Below the pieces are notes generated by a model. That model was not told where the DNA came from. It ran no database searches and saw only the letters and a list, made by a program, of their open reading frames with translations. The translations under genes were made by a program, and so were the position numbers. Below are positions 1 through 11,297 of a DNA stretch of 64,000 bases, one piece after another. Origin of the DNA: Dactylorhiza incarnata (lineage: Eukaryota; Streptophyta; Magnoliopsida; Asparagales; Orchidaceae); the NCBI GenBank assembly GCA_033032865.1, contig JAWHQI010000099.1, forward strand, positions 2,861,001 through 2,925,000, written 5' to 3'. Positions within the stretch are counted from its first letter, which is position 1, and every line of letters starts with the position of its first letter.

Positions 1-2158
1 ATGTGCAAAACAGAGCACTCATAAATAAAAACCATGAAAAGACTCCCTATGAACTACTAAAAGGCAAGAGACCCACCATCTCTTATTTTAAAATCTTTGG
101 CAGTAAATGCTTTGTTCTTAATAATGGGAAGCATTACAAAACCAAGTTTAGTGAAAAGAGATTTGAAGGTATTTCCGTAGGCGATCGTAGCCATAGCAAA
201 GCTTATAGTGTTTTTAATAAGAAATCCTTGGTTGTAGAAGAATCTATTAAGATTTTATTTGATGAGACGAGCATGCTATATAGCAGCTCTTCTAGTGCTT
301 CTGTTGAAGATGCAGGCTCAAATTTGCAAGACTCGAGCTTGGATGAGCTAGTTAAAGAGAATACTCAAACCTTCGTCAAGATCTCTCCCCCAACCTCAAC
401 TGAAGAGGAAGATCACCAAGATGAAGAGTCAATTCAAGTGGAAGAAGACATTCCAATAGTAGAAGAAGTTCCTGGTGTCCCAATTGATGCAAGGAATCTT
501 GAGTTCATACATATGAGGGATCATCCGGTTGATCAGATCATAGGAAATCCTCAAGTCGGTATAAGAACAAGAAGAGGTACTACTAACGAAAATATGCATT
601 TCAGTTTTCTCTCACATGTTGAACCAAAGAAGTTACCAGAAGCAAATGAAGACCCCCATTAGATAATTGCAATGGAAGAAGAATTGAATCAATTCAAGCG
701 GTGCAAAGTGTGGACTCTTGTTCCAAAAGCCAAGGATAAAAATATCATTGGAACAAAGTGGGTCTACATAAACAAATTTGATGAAGAAGGAACAATAATC
801 AAAAACAAAGCCAGACTTGTAGGCTGTAGCAAAAGGATACAGACAGGAAGAAGGGATCGACTTCGGTCAGACTTATGCTCTTGTAGCAAGACTCGAAGAG
901 ATCAGGCTGTTCCTAGCTTATGTTGCATTCAAGCGATTCACTGTATACCAAATGGACGTCAAGTCAGCATTCCTCAATGGTAATATAAAAGAAGAAGTAT
1001 ACGTTGAACAACCCCTAGGTTTTGTGGATTCTGAACGTCCTGATTATATTTATTTACTACAAAAAGCTTTATACAATTTGAAACAAGCTCCTTGAGCTTG
1101 GTATGAAATGCTATCTAACTTTCTTCTTGAGAACAAATTCACAAGAGGGAAGATAGATAAAACGTTATTTCTTATGGAAGTTAAAGGCAAGATTTTGCTA
1201 GTGCAAATCTATGTCGATGATATTATCTTTGGCTCTATGGACGACAACCTTTGCAAGAAGTTCTCCAAACTTATGTAAGGGTAGTTTGAAATGAGTAGTA
1301 TGGGTGAGCTGAAATATTTCTTAGGACTTCAAGTGAAACAATCTGAAGATGGAATTTTCATCTCTTAGACAAAATTCACCAAGAAGTTGGTAAAGAAATT
1401 TGGAATGGAGAGTGCATCCTCTATGAGGACTCCAATGAGTTCAGTTATGTCTCTATACAAGGTTGAGAAAAGGAAACCTTTCGATGAAACCAAGTACAGA
1501 AGCATAATTGGCTCTCTGCTCTACCTTACTGCTAGTAGGCCCGACATAATGTTCTTTACTTGTGTATGTGCTAGATATCAGGTGAACTCTAAGGAATCTC
1601 ACTATACCGCTGCAAAGAGGATTTTTAGATACCTTAAGGGTACACCAAATCTTGGCTTATGGTACCCAAGAAGTAACGATAGCGAACTAATTGGTTTTTT
1701 CAGATGCAAACTTTGCAGGTAGCAAGGATGATAGAAAAAGCACTTCCAGGACTTGTCAATTTCTTGGAATGAGGCTTATTTCTTGGAGTAGCAAGAAGCA
1801 TAATTGTGTTGTAATATCAACCGCCGAGTCAGAATACATTTTTGCAGGCAGTTGTTGCGCAGAATTTCTCTAGATAAAGAATCTGCTTGAAGATTATAAC
1901 TTGAAGTTCAAGGACATCCCAATGTTTTGCGACTCCTCTAGTGCTATTGCAATTGCTAATAATCCAATCTCTCACAGCCGGACAAAGCATATTGAATTGA
2001 GATATCATTTCATCCGGGAGCATGTGGAGAATGGGGACATCAATCTAAGTTATGTCCCTACGGATAAGCAAGTTGCGGATATTTTCACAAAGCTACTAGA
2101 TGAGACAAAGTTCTCTTTCTTCAAGACAGAACTTGGAATGCTCAATTTAGAGTCCTAA
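1..2158 (+). pseudogene. Element A pol (integrase C-terminus, reverse transcriptase, RNase H), broken
   Basis: The reading aligns along its length with the intact Pol of element E. It holds the integrase C-terminal region and acidic linker (1-660), the RT with its YVDD site near 1210, and an RNase H ending in a [12 protein letters not shown] motif near 2000. It is broken by a TGG-to-TAG stop at 660, a frameshift near 825-835, stops near 1094, 1276, 1282 and 1366, an extra T near 1700 that shifts frame, and a stop near 1871. Several stops are CGA, CAG or TGG codons changed by C-to-T or G-to-A, as expected of long-methylated DNA. The natural pol stop is at 2156-2158. It cannot encode a working polymerase. 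Confidence 0.93.
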
Positions 2159-2256
2159 TCAAGTCATAAATGAAGCAAGGAAGATCCTCATCTCATCAAT
2201 CTATCAAGAAAGCAAAGATCTGTAATTTTTTATGAAAGTTCAAGTTATGTCTGAGT

Positions 2257-2560
2257 TTTCTCAAGAAATGAACTTTATATCTCGAGAACTCACTATTATA
2301 TCTCGAGAAATGGGTAAATCCCTCCAGTATTGACTTCAAAGTAACTCTTCTACAGATTTCTCGAGAAGACACTTAAATTTCTCGCAAAATACCATTTATC
2401 TCGAGAAATGATCATAATATTCTCGAGAAATACAAATTATCTCTGGATCAAGACTTCTAAGTGTTCACACTGCAATTTCTCGAGAAATACAATACGTCTC
2501 GAGAAACAAATTCTGATTTCTCGAGAAATCAATTCGACCTCTTGAGAAATAGATATTAAT
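2257..2560 (+). repeat. TTTCTCGAGAAA palindrome array upstream of the element A accessory ORF
   Basis: This non-coding spacer between pol and the accessory ORF holds about nine copies of a palindrome centred on CTCGAG. The clearest is ATTTCTCGAGAAAT at 2475-2488. The same motif fills the U3 of A's own 3' LTR (14055-14465). Copies are irregularly spaced at 25-45 bases, with decayed versions such as CTTGAG and CTCAAG. Confidence 0.85.
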
Positions 2561-2602
2561 TTTCCAAAATCAACTATTCATTCCCTAAAAGAAGTCGAAA
2601 GG

Positions 2603-2667
2603 TCAGGTACGTGCCGAATTTTATTTCTTTTATTTTATTCCATCAAATCAAGAATTATATATAAATA
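2603..2667 (+). promoter_or_regulatory. Candidate internal promoter of the element A accessory ORF
   Basis: A TATA box (TATATATAAATA, 2656-2667) lies about 100 bases after the palindrome array and about 150 bases before the accessory ORF's likely ATG at 2816. Upstream at 2603-2614 is TCAGGTACGTGC, which has a near-identical counterpart upstream of the equivalent TATA box in element E (24034-24045). Promoter activity is inferred from position and conservation only. The CAG/GTACG core could also be a splice donor. Confidence 0.5.
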
Positions 2668-2815
2668 AGATGAGTCGAGAGAATTAATGTTCACGCAATC
2701 TTTCCCTCAGAGCAACCATAGACCTCTCGCAACATTCCCATCTCCCTGGACTTCTCGCAACCCCTCTTGTCAATTCAATTTCAACTTCAACAAGTTTAAG
2801 ATTTCTTCTCGATCA

Positions 2816-4231
2816 ATGGCACCTCTTCCTCGACCTAAGATCGGAATTGGCAGTGAACTGGTGCGTGCAGGCCTCAGCTCAATCTCAGATGAGTTCCAGA
2901 ATCTGTTTTACCTCTTGGATGCTACATGCTTGACATTTGTTCTTGAGCAACCGAGTCGGATTCTATTCAAGGAAGTAGAAGAGTTCATTATCAACATCAA
3001 AGTTCACAAGGATGGGAAAATGATGAAATCCACGGTGAATAACTTCAAGATCAAGCTCAGCTCCAAGACAATTTCCAAATATCTGAGATTGCCGGTAGTG
3101 GATTCTGAAGAGATTCTTGAAGATGCAGACTGGGCAAAAGCTGTCTTTCTGTGGTCGGATTAAAGCTGCTACATCAGTTCGAAGACAGAAAATGAATGAT
3201 GTAGGCAAGCTCTTGGTCGATATTATCTCTAAAGTACTCCTCTGCAATACAGGTAGCTTTGGTTATATCTCTGCAGATGTCTTCTGCTTAATGACAACTA
3301 TTATTTGTGTAAAGAAATGTGACTGGGCAAATCTCCTCTTCACAAAGATTAAAGAAAGCCTTCTTGCTCTGAACTTTGCAAGAATTCTCTCTTTATCTGA
3401 ATCAGCTCAATCAAGAAGTTTTTGACTTGTCCAAAGGAGCAGTTCTCCACCACTTGAAGAAAATAGATGCCACCACAATACAGAGGTGGGACATAAGGAT
3501 CACTAAGCTAGTGCATGCAGGTGCAACTTCCAAGGGGGAGCCTGAGCCTTCTAATGACGATGGAAATAAGCCTATTTCTCCAGCTCCCCTCCTCTCTTCT
3601 CAGCCTTCAGGTGCTCCACCAGTTCCTCCTCAAGAACCAGCTCTACCCCAACAACAAATTCCACCTCAACAGACAGTTTATCAATAAGAACCAGCTCCAA
3701 CTCTGAGTTTAGTTCCATCTCCACCAGTTCCTGAAATTCTCCTTGAAGATGCCATCCCCTCCACCATAGACACTGTTGCAGACATTGAGAAAGATTATCA
3801 TGAAGAGCACAGTCCTAGTTCCCATCAGGCAAGGTCAGGGGCTGACCTAGAATTTGCTGATAATGATGATGTTGACTCAGTGCAAAGGAACTCTCCTCCC
3901 ACAACAGATGTTGAGGGGGAGAAGGAGTCTATTTTGTGTGAAGGCCTGGCTGCTCTTTCTGAGCATGCCAGTGAGGGAGAGGATGAGATTCCATCCTCTG
4001 CCCAAAGGAAAGTCAGTTATGTACTTCTAGAAGAAATTCCTGATTGGAGGACTAATACTCTACTTCCTCCACCTCCTTCACCTCCTATGCATGATGCAGA
4101 ATCTCTTCTTGGTCAGATTGAAATAATGCTAAATAAGCAAAGAGAGAAGTTTGAAAGTTCTATTCAAGGTGTTCATGCCAAGATCTATGATGTTGAAAAA
4201 AGATGAGCAAAGGATTAGCTGAAGTTCAAGC
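2816..4231 (+). pseudogene. Element A env-like accessory ORF, 5' part
   Basis: It is homologous to the 880-residue accessory ORF of element E. Both begin just before a GSELVRAG/GSELVRTG motif and share the N-terminal globular region, then a Pro/Glu-rich low-complexity middle. An open frame extends up to 2687, but the ATG at 2816 is where similarity to E starts. The reading is broken by frameshifts near 3120-3160 and 3400, a stop near 3685 and a one-base shift near 4200. GGGGGAG motifs at about 3534 and 3915 are polypurine-tract-like. The frame across the element C target site rejoins at 12649. No signal peptide or membrane span is evident, so env-like describes position, not proven function. 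Confidence 0.8.
4227..4231 (+). other. Target-site duplication of element C, left copy (CAAGC)
   Basis: CAAGC precedes the 5' LTR of element C and is repeated immediately after its 3' LTR at 12644-12648. A perfect 5-bp duplication is the usual integrase footprint of Ty1/copia elements. Confidence 0.92.
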
Positions 4232-5578
4232 TGTTGGACATGTGTGTCACATCCCTTTGTTTGAGAATAACAAATCCCAAATTGTATTTGATCTTGTATT
4301 TTGTGTGTTTATAGTGTGCGTGAACTATACGTGCAATACTCCACAGGTAGAAAGCAGCAGAATTAAAAAATCTGGAATAATGCGCTACCGCTAGGCGCTA
4401 GCCGTCCGACGAAATTGAAGTTGCGTTCGACGAAAAGTTAGGTCGACGAAAATTCCGTTCGACAAAATTTCGTTCGACGAATTTGGCTCCGTTCGACGAA
4501 ATTTGCATTCGACGAACTTGAAGCTCCGATCGACGAAAGTTCGTTCTGCCACGACACCGACAATTTTCACTACCTCCAGTGCTAGCGCTGCCGCCTGGCG
4601 CTATCTCAAATTCGTGCACAGCGCCACGCCACCGACGGTTTCGCAACCGCTCCACACGATCGCTACTGCAGGCTCTAGGAGCTACTGCAGGCGCTATCGT
4701 TAAGTTCTATAAAATGATGGGTTCTCTCTCGTTTTGAGTTAGTCCATCCCAGAGAGGTTGCTTGTGCCACAATTCGAGTGTTGTTATGCTGTCGAGGATG
4801 GATCTCCCACAAAAAGCTTAAGGAGAATTCTGGAGGAGGACTACGTCACGCTACATCCGAAGAACGATCGCTTCAACCTCTCTTATGCTACAGCGATACT
4901 TCATCCTCGACTCCAGAGATCTCATATAGGGAGTTTTATTATTGTTATCATTATTTTCATTCCATACTTTTTGTAACTGTTTAGAGAATTCGCCTTGTGT
5001 TGGCGACTAGGTCTGGGTAGGACTTAGTGGGAAATTCGCCTTGTGTTGGCGACTAGGTCTAGGTGATTAGATCTAGGGGTGCTCGAGGACATATCCAGGG
5101 ATGGATTGGCTAGAGTGGCTTGAGGTCGTATCCAGGGAAGGATAGGCTAAAGCCAACCGGTTTGTGGGGATACAAGTCGGTATAGAAAAGGAAAAGATAT
5201 TTACTTTTGTACGCCTCCGATTTCTAGCGATATTGAAATCAAATTTATGTAAACACCTTTTTATATAAATACAATCATGTCTCTATTTGTGTTTACTTGA
5301 TTTCTCTCCTTTGGCGTTATCTCTAAAATATTGGTTACAAAGTTTTCAATTCAAATTACATTATCTAAATTGTTTATTTCAATCTCTTAATCACATAACA
5401 ATTTAGTACTTATTTCTAAACTTGAAAATTATGATATTCTCACAAATTAGCTAAATTGTCATTTTGCCTTTCTCATATTATAAAACAATTTAGTAATTTT
5501 CATAAAATTATAAGAATGAAATTTTTATTCCCTTATTCACCCCCCCCCCCCCCTCTAAGGGCGCCGTAAGATCCAACA
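4232..5578 (+). repeat. Element C 5' LTR
   Basis: It begins TGTTGGACATG and ends GATCCAACA (TG...CA). U3 carries an array of CGTTCGACGAAATT-type motifs (about 4408-4540) and GC-rich CTACCGCTAGGCGCTAGC words. A TATA box (CTATAAAAT) is at 4707-4715. Near the 3' end a tract of 14 C (5540-5553) precedes TCTAAGG, a Sirevirus-style LTR terminus. Two direct repeats of AATTCGCCTTGTGTTGGCGACTA lie in the R/U5 area near 4986 and 5033. Confidence 0.93.
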
Positions 5579-5580
5579 AG

Positions 5581-5592
5581 TGGTATCAGAGC
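5581..5592 (+). other. Element C primer-binding site
   Basis: TGGTATCAGAGC starts two bases after the 5' LTR. It is complementary to the 3' end of plant initiator-Met tRNA, the standard Ty1/copia minus-strand primer. Confidence 0.9.
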
Positions 5593-5625
5593 AGGTTATT
5601 CCAAACGGTTTAAATACCAGGAATA

Positions 5626-7045
5626 ATGGTGTCTCATGATCTCGCTTCTATTAATGGGGAGAACTTTCTTATAAATGAAAAATCTTTAGCACCACCTTTA
5701 TTTGAAGGCAAAAATTATAAAGGGTGGAAAATATTAATGAAATCTTTTTTTAACTCATATGATATCAAAATTTGGAATACGGCAATTATAAGACCAGCGG
5801 ATGAATCAAATAAATTGGAATGTCATTTAAATACGAAGGCTATGAATACTTTATTTTGTGCTTTATCAAAAGATATTTCCAAATTGATTTATTGTTTTAC
5901 TAATGCTTACAAAGTTTGAAAGTTTCTTGATGAAATGTTTGATCTTCCGTGTATAGGTTTGGAGCATGCACAACATTTGGAAAACATTCAAATTGGCACA
6001 AGCAATCAAGAAAGAATCTCTCAGGATGAAACCATGGAGAGCACATCAAGTGGAAGAGAAGAAGAAATGTTGTCTTTGGAAGAGGAGTGCCAAAAAGATG
6101 TTAAAGGAACATTATGTTCAAATCTTGTCTCTCCCGATAGCAATGTAAGTAAATCAAATTCTTCTATCCTTGTGACTAATTCTATTTCCACGTTACATAT
6201 GCTACAAATTGCTAAACGTAAAATTAAGAAATTGAAAATTACAAATGATAAATTACGTTTAGAAAATAAAAGGTTAAAAGCTAATGTTAAAGTAGAATCT
6301 CATATTGATGTGTTAAATTCTCTTTCATGCTCTTTAGTTGAAATTCCTACTCCTTGTTTTGATTTTAATGATCTTAAAGAAAAATTTAAGGATTTAGAAA
6401 AAGGACTTTTAATTTCAAAAGAGCATAATGAAAAATTGATAAAAGAAAATGATAATATAAAGGATAAACTAGAATCATTAAAAATGTTTATTCAAAAATT
6501 CTCATATAATAAAAAAATCTCTTATTTCTAGTTTATCAAATCTTCAAAAGCCTAAAAGCTTAACATCATATTATAAGAGTATGTCTATAAGAAAGAGTGG
6601 AAATGAAAATCATCAAAATAATAATCAATCTTTTAAAACATATTGTAACCCACTCTTTCAACAATCACTTCTAAAGAAAGACAATCACTCTTATACACTT
6701 TCAAAGAATCCATATAATAAAATTCATTATGATTATCAACATCAATCTATTTTGAAAAATAATTTGAATAAACATAAATCACAAATGAATTATTTTTCAA
6801 ACAAATATAATCATATAAAGATGTCACATAATCATAATATGAATTTGAAAGATAAACAACCAAGGTATGAATGGAGACCCTTAAAGAAAAATGACACATC
6901 AACTTTAATTGAAATGGCCCATTTATCCTTGTCTCCTAAAAAATCACCACGATGTATTTGGGTACCCAAAGGAACCATCCCACTTGGTCCACTTTGGATA
7001 CCTAAATCTCTCATTCATTACTATCCAATCATTTGCATGAAGTAG
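5626..7045 (+). pseudogene. Element C gag, broken
   Basis: The frame opens at ATG 5626 with a UBN2/DUF4219-type gag start, including an FEGKNYKGWKILM stretch around residues 26-38 that is typical of copia gag. A TGG-to-TGA stop at 5917-5919 interrupts it. The same frame continues to a TAG at 6529-6531 through a Lys/Glu/Asn-rich coiled-coil region, and reading then moves to another frame (6581-7045). The end carries the IWVPKG motif that closes gag in these elements (compare IWVPKGN in element E). No CCHC zinc knuckle is visible, unlike elements B, D, E and G. After 7045 no pol follows. Confidence 0.8.
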
Positions 7046-7779
7046 AAACAATTAAAAATGAAATATCAATACTCTACTTCATGATATGCTTATTGTCTCT
7101 TTTTTTTGTTTATTTTTTTTTTTTGAACAAACATGCTATGATCACTTTATATATCATGAAATATGACTTTCAAACATTAAGCCTAATGTTTATCAAATCA
7201 AATTTGAATTAAAATTGAACAATAAGTCATATATTTTTCAAAATGATCTATCTCTCATCTTAAATTGTGTATATATAGCCTTTTAAATCCTTTACCCATC
7301 AATGTCTTGAATTAACATTATCATTTGAATATTGAAATTATTTTCAAGACTAATGAAATTATTTTAGAAAAATGAATTTAAATAGTTTATTAAAGGGCTT
7401 AAGCTAAAAATTAAAATGCGTAACGTTTTGTTTATTTTCTATTTTATTTGCTGCATTTGATAGCCCTTATAATGAAAAATATTATCAAATAAAATCAAAA
7501 ACAAAAATTCATCGAAACGCATGTTTAATCTTTCAAAAATGCGAGTTTACGATCAAAACTTCAAACAACCATATCTTTTGATCCGCTCGTCCGATTTTTG
7601 CGTTTAATATATTTTCGGAAAGAGCACAGAAATCTCCATCCACCAGCGAACTAGGCTTGCCCTTTTGAGTTCGTTTGGTGCTTTCAACTTGCCCAATTTC
7701 AACTCCATTTTTTTTTAAAAATGCTATCTTAGTTTGCTTGATTCAGAAATTTTTGTGTTTATGGATTTTTCATCACATG

Positions 7780-8810
7780 CTATCCTATGTATAATTGTTT
7801 CATATATTAATTTAGATATTATGTGTGATGTGTTTCACCATTGTTTGCATGTAATTTAGACCTTAGAATCATCTTGTATCATTAAGATTAAATCAAAAGT
7901 TTAATCATTTCATTCTAGGTCTAAAGAAAATTAATTTGAAAACTTCTCATATTACATGCAACATTATCTCCATTAATCCTATGTAATAACATTACATTCA
8001 AACTCATCATCCTAGCATCACCTCTTATTTTTTGCTTAAATTTATATGCTAGGTATAACATGTACAATGTTATTTAAAATTAATGATAACTATGTGATTT
8101 GAAATTATAATATAATAATAAAATTCAAACAAACACATAGTTTATGGATTAATCATTAGAATATATATATATATGAATATTGTATCATAAATCATATATT
8201 ATCATGCAAAACCAAAGATCAATAGATTCAATTATTGAATGCAAATTTTATTATAAATTTCAAAAAATTATATATGTGATCTTTGTCTTTAATATGACAC
8301 ATGTTCATCATTTTCTAGGCTTAAAAATCAAACATGCTTATTCAAAAGAAAATCACTATATCACTATATCATAAGTCTAGAAGGATTAGAATTTTCATAC
8401 ATCATGATAATCTAACATATATTCTATGCAAAATTCTCTATAATCATAATTCATAATTCATGTTCTATCAAGAAATATCTCAAATCAATGATGTATATCA
8501 CCTAGGAATTATGAATCTTGTGAATATGAATTATGTATTTCTTTCCATTATTTGGTGTATTGATATGCTTTGCTATTGATTGCATGTATCTCACATATAT
8601 GCAGACTCTAGAATCAACTTTGTAACAATAAAATTAAATCAAACTAAATCATCACTTTATTCTAGATCTGTAAATTGAAACTCTATTTTGGAATACATGC
8701 AATATTAATATTAATCTTATGACATGACATTAAACCCAAAACTCATCATACTAGCTTTATCACTTATTAAATATTAGTAATTGTGCTAGTTATCACATAT
8801 CATCATCTCA
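7780..8810 (+). repeat. Diverged tandem duplication inside element C
   Basis: About 290 bases at 7780-8070 (landmarks: GATTGCATG-like start, TTCTAGGTCT, ACATGCAACATTA, CTCATCATCCTAGC) recur with substitutions at about 8540-8810 (TGCATGTAT, TTCTAGATCT, ACATGCAATATTA, CTCATCATACTAGC). The offset is roughly 750 bases. No coding potential is visible. Confidence 0.6.
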
Positions 8811-8939
8811 TAAAAGTAGAAAAACTATGCGGCTTTATAACTCATCACATTAAACAAAACCCATAGTTTATAAATCAACCCATAGTTTAAAAAGCATAGG
8901 TTGTCCAAAGATTATTCACCTTTGACTTCATATCTCACA

Positions 8940-9190
8940 ATAGCGGGGGCGTAGGGTTGTATGCATTAGAGACCTAACCTCTAAGTCATGTCTTGTCCTT
9001 AACCGGGGAGGGTTCCAGTGGGGCCTTGCGAGGCACTGGGGGAAAGAGTGCTAGGTTGAGCGTTCTCTAGTGTGAGCATATGGGACTAACACCCCAACCT
9101 ACGGCATGTGTGCAGCTCCGCATGCCCATCCGTCACTTAGTACAGGGCTAGGGTGTAGACATTTAGTCCGGGTAATTTGTAATCCTAGGA
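8940..9190. other. GC-rich island in element C
   Basis: These roughly 250 bases are much more GC-rich than the surrounding DNA and lack its repeated words. Neither strand has a convincing ORF. It could be a captured fragment or an old insertion, but no target duplication or LTR end is evident. I do not recognise it. Confidence 0.45.
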
Positions 9191-9582
9191 CATACTTATA
9201 TTACTCTTTGCATGATCATTTTATTTACTTATCAATTAAATCATGCATATTTTGGGTTGTTCAAATTATGTCCTTTTGTGTTTTGCATAATTTATTTATT
9301 TTTGTGCTTAAATGTTTTTGTAAAACACATGTATTTGAAAAAGCTAAAGTTTTATGCAAATTTGAGCAATCAAGACATCTCCAAAAATTACAAAATTTCT
9401 GCATAAGACTACTCTAAGGACACTTAATAAATATCAAAAATCAAATTTTAAAAATTCTCAAAAAGGCAAGTACTGTTTGCCGCGCTAGCGTGGGTGTTTG
9501 ATTTTTCTGATTTTTAAAATTTCCAAAAATCTATAAAAATATGTTATTCATATATACTACTTATTTGTTATGTTTCTAACAT

Positions 9583-9800
9583 TTGTTATTTTTGTTTTAT
9601 TCATATTATGAAAAATCAACTACAAAAATTCAAAATTCAAAAATACAAAAATATGTTTTTTGTTATTTTTGTTTTATTCATATTATGAAAAATCAACTAC
9701 AAAAGTTCAAAATTCAAAAATACAAAAATATATTTTTTTGTGTTATTTTGTGTTTTATTCATATTATGAAAAATCTACTACAAAAATTCAAATTTAAAAA
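9583..9800 (+). repeat. Three tandem copies of an AT-rich unit of about 80 bp
   Basis: The unit begins TTATTTTTGTTTTATTCATATTATG and continues through AAAATCAACTACAAAA and TTCAAAATTCAAAAA. Copies start near 9589, 9665 and 9749, and the last is more diverged. The short open frame across it is a by-product of the repeat. Confidence 0.75.
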
Positions 9801-10029
9801 AATTACAAAAATATGTTTTTGTGATTTTCTGTTTTTAATTGATTTAAAAAATGATAAAACAAAAAAACTGTATGATCTTTATTGTCAATATCAAGCATGT
9901 ATGAATTCTATTATTTAGAATTATTTACAATGTTAAAACATATTCTTTCAAATTACTATGAACATTGTTTTGCTTATCATGCTTTGATATATCTATTTAA
10001 AGTGCATCAAATATTGAAAAATATGTGTA

Positions 10030-10440
10030 GATTCAAGCTTAGCATGCCTCTAAGTATGAGTAAATGTATTGTGATTGATATTGATACCTTTCACTCACTT
10101 ATTTTGGTAATCAACATGTGTGTTTAAAGCTAAAAATGCTTGCTTGTATATTGTATTTGTACAATGAATTAAAACATGCATAAGTTTATTGCCTACACTA
10201 TATTTGAATTGCACTTATGAAATTTAGAAAAGTTGTTAAGTTTAAAAAATTGGGTTTGCAAAACAAGTGTATTCGAAGAATGTTGTCTCACAAATATGAA
10301 CAAAAAAATTATATATGTAGACAAATATAACTCCACCAAGCACTACTTGAACCTCCAGATAAGTCTTCATAAGCATTGTGAGGTTGAGCACCTTGGAAAG
10401 AATAGTAAAGTGTCTTGTGCAAACCTTGGTTATTACACCA
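10030..10440 (+). other. Element C block conserved with the 3' non-coding region of element D
   Basis: Words such as GCATGCCTCTAAGTATGAG (near 10043), CCACCAAGCACTACTT, GATAAGTCTT, AGCATTGTGAGGTTGAGC, ACCTTGGAAAGAAT and AAAGTGTCTTGTGCAAA occur here. They recur in the same order on the minus strand of element D at about 57825-57440. Conservation between a gag-only and a pol-bearing element suggests shared descent or a cis-acting function. Confidence 0.8.
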
Positions 10441-11040
10441 CTTCGTTAAAAATTATGTGCATTAAAAGTGTGTGAAAGTAATTTACTTGTGTTTTATTGT
10501 GCACTTTACTTTACATGTGTCTTGTATTTTATTGATTTAAATCAATTGTTAACATTGCCCAAAATACACTTATGTGCACATCATTATCTTTCATAACACT
10601 TCTTCTCATGAGTATTGGATTCTAATGTTTTATCTATACTACTTTTTATATAAGAAATGCACTAGATAACCTAGCATGATCTCTACAATGTTTTGGTACT
10701 TCTTGAACTTAAAATTAAGTAACATTGTTGTATAATCTCTCTTTGATATGTTCATTTCATGCTTGGTATCTTTATGAAAAACTTTGAGATTTTAAAAAGT
10801 TAAAACATCTTTCAAATTTGAACTAAAACTCATATTTTTACTTATGATTTTCATGCTTACAAAAAGATGTTTATTATAATCTTCCGCTTGCTTACAACTC
10901 TTATCTTTTTATTTGAAATCTCTTATATATACTATGCTTAAAATCTTTATCATTATCTATATTAAAAAACTCGATCATGCTTTATCATTTATAAGAAATG
11001 CCTCCTTACTACCCTCACCCCACCTTCTTTTGATAAAACC

Positions 11041-11297
11041 AAAAGGGGGAGATTAATTGAAGAAATCTATATAGGAGAAATATAGAAGAATAAGGGGAGA
11101 ATAATTAATGTAATCTATCATTTCGGGGGAGTAAAACATAAATTGCATTTATGTAGGGGGCATTAAGATAAGAGGAGTATGCACATTATCATGCTTATCA
11201 TATACTATAGTTGCACTATCATCTTGCTTATCTTATACTATAAACACTCTTGTTGATTTCTTGTTAAGAGGATTTGTTATTATCAAAAGGGGGAGAT
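11041..11297 (+). other. Element C polypurine-tract cluster
   Basis: AAAAGGGGGAGATT-type motifs occur at about 11040, 11090, 11126 and 11154. The last, at 11285-11297, directly abuts the 3' LTR and is the functional-position plus-strand primer. Repeated polypurine tracts upstream of the 3' LTR are a known Sirevirus trait. Confidence 0.85.

Larger units (their letters stand above)
7046..11284 (+). other. Element C internal AT-rich non-coding region
   Basis: These 4.2 kb occupy the place of pol and the 3' untranslated region. All frames are closed by frequent stops, and nothing resembles integrase or RT. Contents recorded separately: a diverged repeat pair (about 7780-8070 and 8540-8810), a GC-rich island (8940-9190), three tandem copies of an AT-rich unit (9583-9800), and a 3' block shared with element D (10030-10440). 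Confidence 0.8.

Noticed and set aside
5626..7045. Element C gag as a functional gene
   Set aside because: An in-frame TGA at 5917, a stop at 6529 and a frame change make it a broken copy in this window.
9106..9417. Open frame of 103 codons in element C
   Set aside because: It begins in the GC-rich island and continues into AT-rich non-coding DNA; composition changes midway and no homology is seen.
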